NCBI RefSeq assembly: GCF_921293095.1
Contig: NC_060256.1
Coordinates: 90,117,851 to 90,181,850 of the forward strand
Direction of reading: 5' to 3'
DNA: 64,000 bases
DNA from: Ischnura elegans
Taxonomy: Eukaryota > Arthropoda > Insecta > Odonata > Coenagrionidae
The translations under genes were made by a program, and so were the position numbers. Shown here piece by piece: positions 24,101 through 34,232 of this stretch. Position 1 is the first letter of the stretch. Each line of letters opens with the position of its first letter. The notes beneath the pieces are model-generated. The model did no database searches, was not told where the DNA came from, and saw nothing but the letters and a program-made list of their open reading frames with translations.

Positions 24101-24217
24101 CCTGAGTGATTGGTGACAACTAGCAATAAGTAAAAGCGTGGAAATAGCAATGGAGGGCGTGGATTAGTTAAATAGAGAAAAACATGGCCTATTTTTTTAA
24201 AATCAAGTTAAGTAAGA
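21140..24217. other. Unassigned stretch
   Basis: Contains open frames of up to 104 codons (21186-21500; also 22326-22511 and 23187-23584) on both strands. None shows a recognisable motif or splice context. 23040-23480 is GC-richer than its surroundings and might hold a decayed exon. No repeat structure was found. Confidence 0.35.
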
Positions 24218-24720
24218 ACTAGATAACCCGTGCGAAAATTTCGCAGTTTAACGTTATTAGTGGAAAGCGAAATAAGAATGTTAAGCTTGAAACGATTTTA
24301 TTCTTTCTTTCTACTTGTTTTCTTGCAAAAATATACAAAACATATATGAATACAATACTGGCAAGAGAGTTTGGTACCAATAGGAATAATCATGACATTT
24401 GTTATTGAATAATAGCACGCAATTTTCCATACGTCTTTAAAGACAATATTGGAATTAACAATGTTGCTTTCTATAACTTTTTGGCCATGGGTTTCTTTAA
24501 CACAAACTTAAATATCACGGAAAGTGCGAAGTCTAGAATATGCTACGCATAACTGTCCGTGAGAATTCTGCGGGGTGTCGTTTTAATTCGGCTAACTTTT
24601 TAGGGTGGAGAACGATCCGTAATCAGCTTCATATCTGCTCTCGACTTCAATTTTCTCTTAAAGTATAGACGAATCGGCGTGATTATCATAGATTAGTCAC
24701 ACCTTGCTCAGCGCCAATAG
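24218..24720 (-). mobile_element. Helitron 3' end with Pif1-like helicase C-terminal remnant
   Basis: On the minus strand, 24570-24440 reads SHGQLCVAYSRLRTFRDI, a stop, then VCVKETHGQKVIESN and NIVFKDVW. This is the C-terminal motif VI region of Helitron Pif1-family helicases ('THGQLYVALSRVR...NVVYKEV'). About 220 bp downstream the sequence ends in the hairpin GCGAAATTTTCGC followed 10 nt later by CTAGT (minus strand, 24218), with T as next base. Hairpin plus CTRRT is the canonical Helitron 3' terminus. Stops show it is inactive; the 5' end was not found. Confidence 0.7.
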
Positions 24721-25770
24721 TCTTTACAACTTTATGTTCGTTTGATTTGGCTATCTTTGCCCTGGCAGCGAAAGTAAAAAAAAAAATGGTCAGTCCACAT
24801 ACTGTTATAACTTCGACTACGCCATTAATGATTATTAAAGCTATTTTAAGTATGGCGATTCAACCAAGGTTTTAATTTTTTTTATCTCCCAGAGGATACC
24901 AGGTTTAACCGCATACCATTTGATTGAAATCTGCCTATATTTATGCACCTAATTGGAAGTGAAACTTTAATCTTAGCGCAGACATATCTTTTCCAAAACC
25001 TCTACCATTTCTTAAAATGAACCCGTAGTAATCGTGAGCCAACGAACATTATTATCACATAAAGAGTAGGGATTCCAAATTTTGAATGTAGTCGCGACAG
25101 GTTCATCAATCTTTGAAGATATTTTCAGCCTTAACCTTCAAAATGCTTTAATTTACCTTGCGCAACTTGAAACTCGTCCGACCTTTCAGTGTCGCATTTT
25201 TAGGTCACGTAGAAGGTCGGTGAAGAAATCGATGCCCACTTAAATGGATGGATGAGCCTTTTCATATATTTTTTTCCCTCAAATTTTTAATTTCCCTTTA
25301 GTGGGTACCTGCTCACGGTCCCTTCGCTGCAGAGAATCGGACAATGGCGATGACGATGCCTCTTTATGATGCGCATCCGAGCGGGAAGTGGCGAATATAA
25401 AAAAGAAACGAAAAAAATGAACAAATGAAGATCCCTAATCCGCGCTTTTCAGGAGAGCGATTTTTGCCGCAATGGAGTGAGGGAGGTACTTTGAAAATAC
25501 TGCACCGTGGATATACAGAGAGGAGAGGGAATTCTTTAAAAGCCCAACCGTTGTGCCGTGACGATTATCCGTGGAATTCCATTTCTCTTCGGAAAGTTTT
25601 TTTTTATTGAACTCTCAGAGCTGGTCCATGTATATTGAGCTGTTCGTACAGTTGAGTTGTAGAGGTAACATTTCATTCGGTGCTCCGCCTTTCTTATTTA
25701 TTGACTTCGTCTCGTCTAACAGCCGTTGTGCCGAACAACGTAGCTGTTATATGGACGGTTTAAGATAATA
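24721..25770. other. Possible upstream remainder of the Helitron, not resolved
   Basis: This stretch lies 5' of the Helitron helicase scrap on the minus strand, but I could not follow a convincing helicase reading through it. No other feature was recognised. Confidence 0.25.
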
Positions 25771-26348
25771 TACAGGGTGTTTATAAATGAATATCGGAGT
25801 TTTCACGCTTTATAATATTTATTACACTAAACTTGCAGCTATAAATGATACATCAAATAAAAGAGCAACTCAAACAGTTTTGTTTATTGGCAACAATGTG
25901 TATGTGTACTCACTTTTTCTACCGCCGTCCGTTAGAAAGCGATAGTAGCGAAGATGGCGACCAATGAGCAGTAAGATTTTTGTGTTTTACAGTTTGCAAA
26001 GATGGAATCTGTAGTTATTGTGCAACGTGTGTTCTATACTAAGTTCGGTTGTGATTCTCCAGGTGATAATAAAATCCGCGCCTCCACTGTAAGCTGACCA
26101 TTCCGAATTAATGAAACATGACTGAAGCAGCTATTGCAACAAACATTCGAGAGACGTTTGGGAGGAATTCGCATTTCGTCTTGATGTGTGCCATATGACG
26201 AATAGATCACACATTAAACATTTTTAGGCTATCATAGAAAACTGTTTGAGTAGCTCTTTCATTTGCTGTATGATTCATAGCTGTAAGTTAAGTGTAATAA
26301 ATGTTACAAAACGTTAAAACTCCGATAATCATTTAGAAACACCCGGTA
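25771..26348 (+). mobile_element. Internally deleted Tc1/IS630-like transposon
   Basis: Very long terminal inverted repeats (about 110 bp) begin TACAGGGTGTTTATAAATGA at the left and, inverted, TACCGGGTGTTTCTAAATGA at the right. Between them is the start of a transposase-like ORF (MESVVIVQRVFYTKFGCDSP near 26002, resembling an N-terminal helix-turn-helix). Its end is also present (FRLDVCHMTNRSHIKHF then stop, near 26175-26230, resembling the C-terminus of such transposases). The catalytic DDE core is missing. A nonautonomous deletion derivative is the best reading. Confidence 0.65.
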
Positions 26349-26595
26349 TTATTCCCCGTCGATGAGTTGGTTAGCTTCTTTCAAGAGCGACAATGAAGTA
26401 TCTAATCCTCTGTTACGCAGGAAGGTGAGCCATTATGATTTTGCTCCTAGCCTATACTTTGTAAATTTTTTATGGCAGCAATGTATAATTATCTTAACTT
26501 TAGCTCAAAATATTTCATATTGCACCTCCTATGACTAATTATGTAATAATATAACATATGAAACCATAGTGATGATTTAGTTTTTCATGAAAATA

Positions 26596-26773
26596 AAAAG
26601 GAAACTTCGTTGATTTCCACTGGTTTATTTCGTCCATACGACATGTTTCAAACCTTAGAGGTCATTATCAAGTACCTGATGTCAAGTGGTAAGGCACTTG
26701 TTAATGACCTCTATGGTTCGAAACATGTCGTACGGACGAAATAAATCAGTGGAAATCAACGAAGTCTGCTTTT
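26596..26773. repeat. 82-bp-arm palindrome containing Penelope/hammerhead-like tail motif
   Basis: Arms 26596-26677 and 26692-26773 are reverse complements at 74 of 82 positions around a 14-nt spacer. Each arm, read outward from the centre, carries TTGATAATG or TTGTTAATG, then ACCTCT, then GAAACATGTCG. This order resembles a decayed hammerhead core followed by GAAAC. It appears to be two inverted copies of one terminal unit. Confidence 0.75.
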
Positions 26774-28290
26774 CATTTTCTTGCATTAACTTCCACATAG
26801 TTGAGCCTAATACCATTGAACGAATTAGTTTTTCATGTATTAGTTTTTTAATTTTTCTGAAAAATGCACGCATCTTTATGCATTTCCTGAAGCGTTTTCC
26901 ATTATTTGAGGAAGTCTAGCAAATTTATTGTATCTCTCAGTTCCATCTATGAGCTGGGTAAGCATGATTTTGTTAAAATACCGCAGTGCATTGACCCGCG
27001 GGATTCTATCGTGATTAACTATTTATATTTTTATATTCAATATCTTTATTAAGTATTTATTCAAGCTAGTGAGATTTTTCCCCTTACATCTTCTTTCTTT
27101 TAATTTAACGCACTTTAAGATCATTTTTGCTCGATGACATTCGCCCTCAATAGCATACCGTTAGAAATGAGAAAATGCCTCTTGACGTATTTACACCTGT
27201 CATAATGCTATATAATATAGCTCTTTTATTGGTTCCCAGAATGATAAACAATATTTAAGCGATTTCTTTGGTAATAACAACGTGAATAATGACAAATTGA
27301 AGTTTCACACGCAGAAACCCTGAAATATACATGAGTGAAGGTAGGCATTTAAGCTTGTAAAAAGGTTTTGAAGGAAAACATAATAAAATGCGCTAGAGAA
27401 AATATATTTTTAAACCTTGAAAATTTTTAAATTGTATGAGAAAGTATTGCGATAAAGTTTTTGTATTTGATTTTTTCGTGCATTTGATATTACTGGTGAA
27501 TGTTTACCTGGTTTTACTCTGCATACGTGTTCTGAAAATTGCCAGCGGATAGCATACATTTTGAAAAGATGAATTCGGATCAATCGAGAGGAAGTGATGT
27601 GCTCGCTAAGGTAGATTTAGAAGTGAAATTATTCCCTCATTCTTCTATACCACAATTTCATCGATATTTTCAACTCTACCAAGTCTCGTATTTTCATGCA
27701 TTTAATACAACCCATAAATATATAAAATATTTTGTGCCGTTTGACAAAAGTTTCAGGTTTCCCTAGAGTAAGACCAGAAAAAACTAATGATTCGAAGCGA
27801 ATGCACACTCATTTCTCTCTTTTAAATAAAACTCGCAACATTTCATTTGTTATTCCCTACGTTTCACGGAACAGATTCTGTCAGATAGAGTTAGATACAT
27901 TTATTTCTGATGGACATGACCCCATTTTCTACATTAAATGAACAAAAACCAGGAACTCCGAATACTATGTACTACGCAATCCTGATTGATTATACAGAAT
28001 CAGTAAGGGTCGTGTTCATTTACCCTTACGAAATTATTTCTACCGATTTCTAAGGAACTTGAGCCTGTTTTATGTGGAGGTATTTGAAACAGTAACGCTT
28101 TCTACGTGAAGGAATACTCACGTAGGAATGTAGTATCCTTCACGCTTCACAGAAATAATTCTATTTTTCTAGCTGGGTAAAAATTGATTAAATTAAAAGT
28201 GTATTGAAGTAAACATTTCGGCCTTGTTATGGCCTTCTCTTTTCAGACTTTGCGACAACTTTATTATAAGAAGGTAAATATAAGCTAAAA
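26774..28290. other. AT-rich stretch, nothing recognised
   Basis: Short open frames only (at most 75 codons). A small imperfect hairpin built from GTGAAGGAATACT / AGTATCCTTCAC lies at about 28112-28150. Confidence 0.4.
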
Positions 28291-28590
28291 CTATGCCGTG
28301 AGACTGGTAAAGTAATCCATCGAGATCCGGCTGAAAAGTAACACCCTCAACCGTGACGCCGGATATACACTAAGTAATGTATGGCAACCGGCACTTGGGA
28401 AAATAAGATTGGCTGCCTCCCGGCCAATCAAGTTAGACCTTACAACCAATTGAAGACTGTATAAGCTGGCAAACTTCATCCACTCACCATTAGCCCTGAG
28501 GATGGAACCTGACTCGTGTTCCGAAACGTCGGCAGAATAGAGGGAGACCACCCGGCTGGAAGCCCGAATAGCCTTTTTCGAATACTATAA
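28291..28590 (+). mobile_element. Penelope-like element 3' tail with hammerhead ribozyme motif
   Basis: A plus-strand frame near 28345-28410 reads LNRDAGYTLSNVWQPALGK, matching the C-terminal 'NRDTGLKISRTWQPVIGK' of the better preserved Penelope-like ORF at 47636-48721. About 80 bp further on is a hammerhead-like motif: GCC (28493-28495), CTGAGGA (28496-28502), GGAAC/GTTCC stem, GAAAC (28523-28527), GTC, GGC (28531-28533). It ends in the common tail AGCCCGAATAGCCTTTTTCG. The RT and most of the ORF are absent. Confidence 0.65.
28492..28534 (+). ncRNA. Hammerhead-ribozyme-like motif
   Basis: All conserved parts occur in order: stem I GCC/GGC, core CTGAGGA (fits CUGANGA), 5-bp stem II GGAAC/GTTCC with a 9-nt loop, GAAAC, and a GTC cleavage triplet with nearly no stem III. 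Minimal type I hammerheads with a tiny stem III are known from Penelope-like elements and usually act as dimers. Activity is not shown by sequence. Confidence 0.6.
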
Positions 28591-29390
28591 AACTGTTATA
28601 AATTAGTAAAAAATGAATTTTTTACTTAATGCAACGTTTCAAATTTGAAGTGTCCAAATATGTGGACGGGATATAAAAAAATAGGGTAATGTTCGGGTTC
28701 ATTGTTGAAAATATATACAGATCAACTAACATAAAGAAATAATATAACAACCTCGTGCTCCCTGCAGTAATTTCGAAGGCAATAAACTCATCCCAGGCAC
28801 GCTGAATAGCCATTCGTTACATTTCCTTCCTGACCTCGTAAAATAAAACTCCCATCAGCTATCATTTGATTTCTCTCGGCGAGACAGCGTATTGCGATGG
28901 AATCCAAGCTGTCCAGAAGAGGTGAGGGGGATGAGGTATGGTCGCCATGGAAACGAGATTGAACTCATTATTGGCGCATATCACGTGTCGCGGAAAATCT
29001 TGAGAAGAATAGGTAATCGAAGAAACACCTACTTCCTCATTCTGTCGCAGTCTAACAGGCTGAAGACCTCCAGCATGAACGCGAACCTAGTGCGGTAATC
29101 GTATTTCTAAGCTGTAAAAAAGCCATATGTCGGTAGTTGGAGAGCAACGTAAAAAACGAATATGAAAATAGCCTCGATATCCATCAATCCATTATAATCC
29201 AATGCTGCTTTCAAGCAACATGAAAAATGTACACATTGTCTGCTCTATTCGGGAAATATCAAAACTATTATTTAGTTTGTGATTTAAATTGTAATGACGA
29301 AATATTTATCTCCCACGATAATTACGATTGAATGTAAAATTTTCAAATTTTCAAAATGTAAAATGTTGAAGATGTCTCCATGCTTCTGGG
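28591..29390. other. Unassigned stretch between two Penelope-like remnants
   Basis: No protein motif was recognised. 28840-29100 is less AT-rich and holds short open frames only. Confidence 0.35.
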
Positions 29391-29392
29391 TT

Positions 29393-29950
29393 TCACCGCG
29401 TGGCTTTTCTTTGCGACGACAGTTTCTCCCGTATTCCAACCGGCGTCGTCAGGTCGATGCCGGGATTCAATTTTTGGTGACTTATATGGTGCATTCTTGG
29501 CGCCCATTTTCCATGCTGGATGCTGATTGGTCCACCTCCTTTTTTTCTCGTATGACCCTCTTCCACGAGTTGTGGAGAGGGTAGCCGTCTTGTCAATTCA
29601 TGTTTTCAGGTGTCTTGAATATTTCGATAGCCTCCTCTATTAGCCTCGGATAATATCTATTTTCTTTTGCACACAACTGTTGCTTCGTCAAACAGTATCT
29701 GGTGCCCGGGTTCACTCCATGCATGGTCCGCAATGGCGGAGAGCTGAAATTGCTTATTTCTTGTGGCTCCTCTGTGTTCCTGGATGCTCACTTTCATTGA
29801 TCTACACGTCTCCCCTATGTAGTCTTTGCCACATGAACATGGCACCTTATAGACTCCCTCTTGAATGTCGTGCGGCAAAACGTCTTTTGGACGCGGTAGG
29901 ACATCTCCAGTCTTGGTGACACAAGTGAATCTTGTTACGACGTTGTGCTG
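29393..29950 (-). pseudogene. Penelope-like GIY-YIG endonuclease domain and tail
   Basis: Read on the minus strand, 29878-29657 gives MPHDIQEGVYKVPCSCGKDY, then IGETCRSMKVSIQEH and LSAIADHAWSEPGHQILFDE. This is a GIY-YIG nuclease of the Penelope type (GVY...DYIGET, with the downstream His-rich region). It continues after a frame break with RYYPRLIEEAIEIFKTPENM and NSWKRVI, the usual C-terminus. A hammerhead-like core follows on the same strand: CTGACGA (29452-29446) and GAAAC (29426-29422), then TGTC. The RT domain is missing. It lies in opposite orientation to the tail at 28291. Confidence 0.75.
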
Positions 29951-32798
29951 TCGTAGAATCCTAGCTCTAAAAGCTAAAATCTAGCGTAAAATCTTTAAAT
30001 TTGACTTCTCTCAGAAGCACCTCTGGGTTATAAATGGTTAATATCTTTCATATAACGAATTAATATCATCTCTGGACTTCTTCGTTGCCATAATTCTATT
30101 TATAATGAAAGTTGGCCATGACCATGACTGACCATTTTCTAAAATTGACACTAATGGCTGGATTTGGGGTCGTTCACCTTTTTTTCTTTAAATTGCCGGA
30201 AGTGACAGTTTTTGGAAAAAATATTTCAATTTTTAGATCATTCGGCTACTTTTTGTAATATTAATGACCCTCAACCTTTACTGGCTAAGTTGATGACGTC
30301 ACGCGCTCCTGCATAGCGGTTCGCCTTAATGAGTACTTTCCCCAAATGAGTTTATTACCCGCTGCTATAATGACATCACCAACTCATTAAAGATTGGTGG
30401 GGAATGTATTATTTTCTATTTTTCCTTTTCAAATGGCTGAATGAGGGAGATTTTGCTGTCGTCGGAACTCGTAGTCCCTCGCATCATCCGATTTTGTTTA
30501 AGGAATTGCCATTGGGAATGTGAGAGGAGGAATCTTTTCCGGGAAATTCAGGAAACAATCGTGATTTTTGAGCTCCCGGTTATTAAAAAAATTATTCTTG
30601 AATAACATGTTAAAGTCGGTAATTTTTATAACTCTCATGTCAACAAATGTTCAATGTATTCTCACAATGGACCACGATGGCAATAGTGCATGGTATGGCG
30701 TCTCGAACAATAGAATACAGTTTTTTTCAAGGAGTAAGTGGCGGAAGTTTTCGTTTTAAAAACGAAGTGCATCTGAATCGCTTATATTACCCAAAATAAA
30801 TTACTCAATGCTATAAACTTTAAATTTTTATGATCTCTCGGATTACACCCGGGGATAAATTCCCTTTGACTTCGTGTGATCCGTCACGCCATTGCGACTA
30901 GCATCTCATCCATCACCTAGGAATCCCAATACCTGGGATCTAGGAATACGAATATTTACTGTGAAGCATGGTAAATGAAAAAAAAACTTATTACAATCCT
31001 CATAAAAGATAAACACACAACGTCTTACTTAAGTAAGCCCTCCCTGATGGAAAAAATAACAAGAAGAAATTTAAATGCCCCTGTTTAATGTATCCTTCGC
31101 TTAAAAAACAATGAACTACAGTTTATGGGATAGAGTTCAATGAATCATTGACTTTTTTCCCAAGATAATACCTTAACGTTGTTTCTACAGATGAACCGAC
31201 TTACCTACCTACATATATGACTTTATCGGTCCACAAATTTTCAAAAATCATTTACCCTTTCCGCCTCAAACATGGATCCTGCTTTTTAAACCAACCAGAG
31301 ACTCTTCATCCCTGCAAACATTTAGAAAATATACAATTATTTCTTAATAGCCCGACCTAATTGACCATTTCAACGCTACACAATCATATGTGTATGTTTT
31401 ACATTGTAGTTGTATGTTTTCCTTTCTTACTGATTTAAAAATATTATTACACGAAGCACGGTCGTAAAGGGTCAAAACTAGGGGGGAGGACGAACCGTGG
31501 TCGTTCCAGTGGTAACATTTTAGCTCAGAAAAGGTTAATGAAAGAAAAATTCAATTAAAAAAAACTTTCGTTTTGACCTAAATTTCTTTTACTTCTAGGG
31601 AGGGGCAGATGCCCCCCTCCTGCCCCCCGCTGAGTACGCTCACGATACTAAGACATTAAAGTGAATGCTGAGCTTTAAACTGTTCTAAAAATCAATTTTC
31701 TAATCGGATGTAATTTTGTAAGAACAATACATACTTATTCATTTGGCTCCTCCTAAAAAGTGACTCTTAGTCATCGAATTAGGGGAATATATCGAGCTAT
31801 TTGGAATGTGCAAAGTTAGTTTTATTTACCATGTTTAATGACATATTACCTTCATCTATTAATTTGACTCATTCTTCGATACTTCCAACTCTAAATATTT
31901 CTCAGGACATTTTCAGTTCTAATTTGTAGTATTTGCAGTACCTATGCCATTAAATTATTAGTTAATTAAGACAATGCAATGTTTTTGCTGAATACATTTT
32001 GAACGACGCGTTTCGTTGTCACAAAAACATTTTCAAAATGCAACATTTTCAACAATTTGGACGTTTTTTAAGCTGTTACAACGACGAAACTCCTCGTGCA
32101 AAAATGAAATCACTGGAAATATTGCAATATCATATTTAGCTAATGTTAATAGCTTGCAGATCATCGTTCCACATATCACATAAGATATGCAATTAAAATT
32201 GTGTAAGAGACGGCTATGTGGAATTTGGGCGTTGCGCAACTTTTGTCAGAGTTATCACTTATGAAGCATAATCTTATCGGGATGAAGAGGCCTGCATGGC
32301 AAACACAGTCGATATGGGTGTCACGAAATCTGATTTGTTCACTCAGTACATCTGTTCTGAGCTATAATTGTCATACGTATATCATAAATCAGTTCATCAG
32401 TTTATTGCATCTAATTAAATTCTAGTGGAATGGGTCTGTCATACCGCGGAATTTGAAGTTTGCTTTGAACACACTGGATTCAAAATTTGTCATCTATTAT
32501 TTTCTATCTGATTTCGGAACTGTATTTAAAAATTAAACCGCTAACCACCAGTCAATAATTAAAATAAATCATCAATCAATCGGAAAGAAAATAGTCTAAA
32601 ATAAATGGCAATAGAGAAACTCGCCACTCAGTCAGCGGTTGGATGGTCCAACTTTTAATTGATGGGCTGCAAGGAAGAGAGCCAAAATACAATCCAGTTC
32701 TATAGTGCATGAATGGGGGGAAACGATTTGCATTTATTTAGTAATGACTCGTAGCACGTCTCTTATGTAAGGTCCTATCTGCTTGCAATAATGGATAG
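29951..32798. other. AT-rich stretch without recognised genes
   Basis: Only short open frames. A C-rich block at 31600-31640 (GCCCCCCTCCTGCCCCCCGC) resembles the ends of the G-tract MITEs seen at 14218 and 53862 and may be a decayed terminus. Confidence 0.4.
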
Positions 32799-33431
32799 TT
32801 GCATACGTTCATATCCTGCATGGCGGTGAATCCAGGGATGGCAAGTGAACGAAAGGGAATTTGTGAGCAATACTCACGCTTTATGATTCGAAATATAAAA
32901 ATTTATGTAAAGCAGATGTCTTCTGCTGTTGAAGAGTTTAACTTCTACGGCAAAGATGCAGACCAAACTTGTAAAAAATATGCCAACGATTTGGCGAATG
33001 GTACCGCTCTTCCTGCTGTGGTTGCGGAAACAACTGTTTCTTTGTCGGAAAAAGATGCGAAGGCGGTCTTTACAAAATTTATTTCTAGAGAATATACGGC
33101 TTCTGATTATGTCAATAATTAAGTCCCAGCTGCTATTACTGTTGGAGACTATACTGAAATTGATAATACAAAGTACACTCGTAGTGTAAATGCTTCTTTC
33201 AAATTGTATCCAGGTTGCAAGAAATATTTGAAGTGCTCTGATTATTCATTAGACAATACCAACTACAAAGATTTGTTTAAAATGTTAAATGAGGCAGGTT
33301 CTGTACGTTCCTTGCCTTCGTTTTATATTGGATGTATTCCTCCTGATAGTGTAGATTCGCTAAATATTTGTAATTTTTTGAAAGTCCCTGTTCGTTACAA
33401 AATAACATATGTCATAAATTTTGCTTTCTGA
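32799..33431 (+). pseudogene. Unidentified reading frame with one internal stop; possible viral insertion
   Basis: A single frame runs 211 codons, interrupted once by TAA at 33120-33122. The likely true start is ATG 32916, which gives a 172-codon product. Composition is protein-like: mixed charge, Ser/Thr/Ala-rich N-terminal half (SEKDAKAVFTKFISREY) and Cys/Tyr-bearing C-terminal half (KLYPGCKKYLKCSDYSLDN, then LPSFYIGCIPPDSVDS). Codon choice is even rather than low-complexity, unlike neighbouring spurious frames. No signal peptide, membrane segment or known domain is evident, and no splice sites flank it. An intronless single-stop frame in a repeat desert suggests an endogenised gene, viral or otherwise. 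I do not recognise the family. Confidence 0.45.
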
Positions 33432-33785
33432 GGAAGAAATATAGAAAATCACTTATAATTTACAGGCCAGGGTTTAGTTTCGTTCCTACACGAAATTAAA
33501 ATCACCAAGGAGTTTACTTTCGACCCGAGACGAAATTTCATTCCCTGGAATGATACTAAATGAATCGAAACTCCGCTACTCATAGTTAAGTTTCCATCCT
33601 AGAAGTTGATTGGAGGGGGATAAGAGAGAATTTTTCGATCCATTACATTTGACATATCTGTAGAGAGGTCAAAAGTTGAATCCATCAAGGTGAGACTGGA
33701 ACCCCGTGATATCTAAATTTTTGGAAGGCGTGACCATAGTCCCTCCATCTCCGGAACCAAAAAGCTAAATGGAGGACAGAGACTT

Positions 33786-34021
33786 AAGGCCGCTGTACAC
33801 GGGGCACGGTATTGCGCGGGTTAGAGCTGCATTTATTTCTAAAATGGCGTGGAATTACGCGAATGCATGAACAAAATTAGAACAGGGGCTATTTTGCCGT
33901 CTCGCATCCACGCATTATCGCATGTGTTCTAGCAATTCACCGCTTTACACGACGCAATTTTGATTGCGCCTTCGCACGTACGTCAGATTGCGCAATTCCG
34001 TGTACCGTGTAATACGGCCTT
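33786..34021. mobile_element. MITE with AAGGCCG termini (Harbinger-like)
   Basis: Thirty-two-nucleotide terminal inverted repeats match at 26 positions, beginning AAGGCCG and including ACACGG, CACGG and ATTGCGC. Flanks are TTA-like on both sides, fitting a 3-bp TWA target as used by Harbinger/ISL2EU-type elements. The GC-rich interior repeats GCGCAAT/ATTGCG motifs. No ORF. Confidence 0.65.
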
Positions 34022-34232
34022 TTAGGCGTGTGCCTCAAACGCAATTAAGAAACACAGATTTTACGATCTATTCCTGCTGTATCATCAGTGTTATAATAAT
34101 GCTCATGAAAAAAATTCGAAAATGTTAATCAGGAACAATAGGTATTAGATTTTGACCAGCCCAGTGCAACTCCCCCACCCTGGTAATGCTAAGCGATGTC
34201 GCCCTTACTGTCGCCCAGCGATGGTTTCAAAC

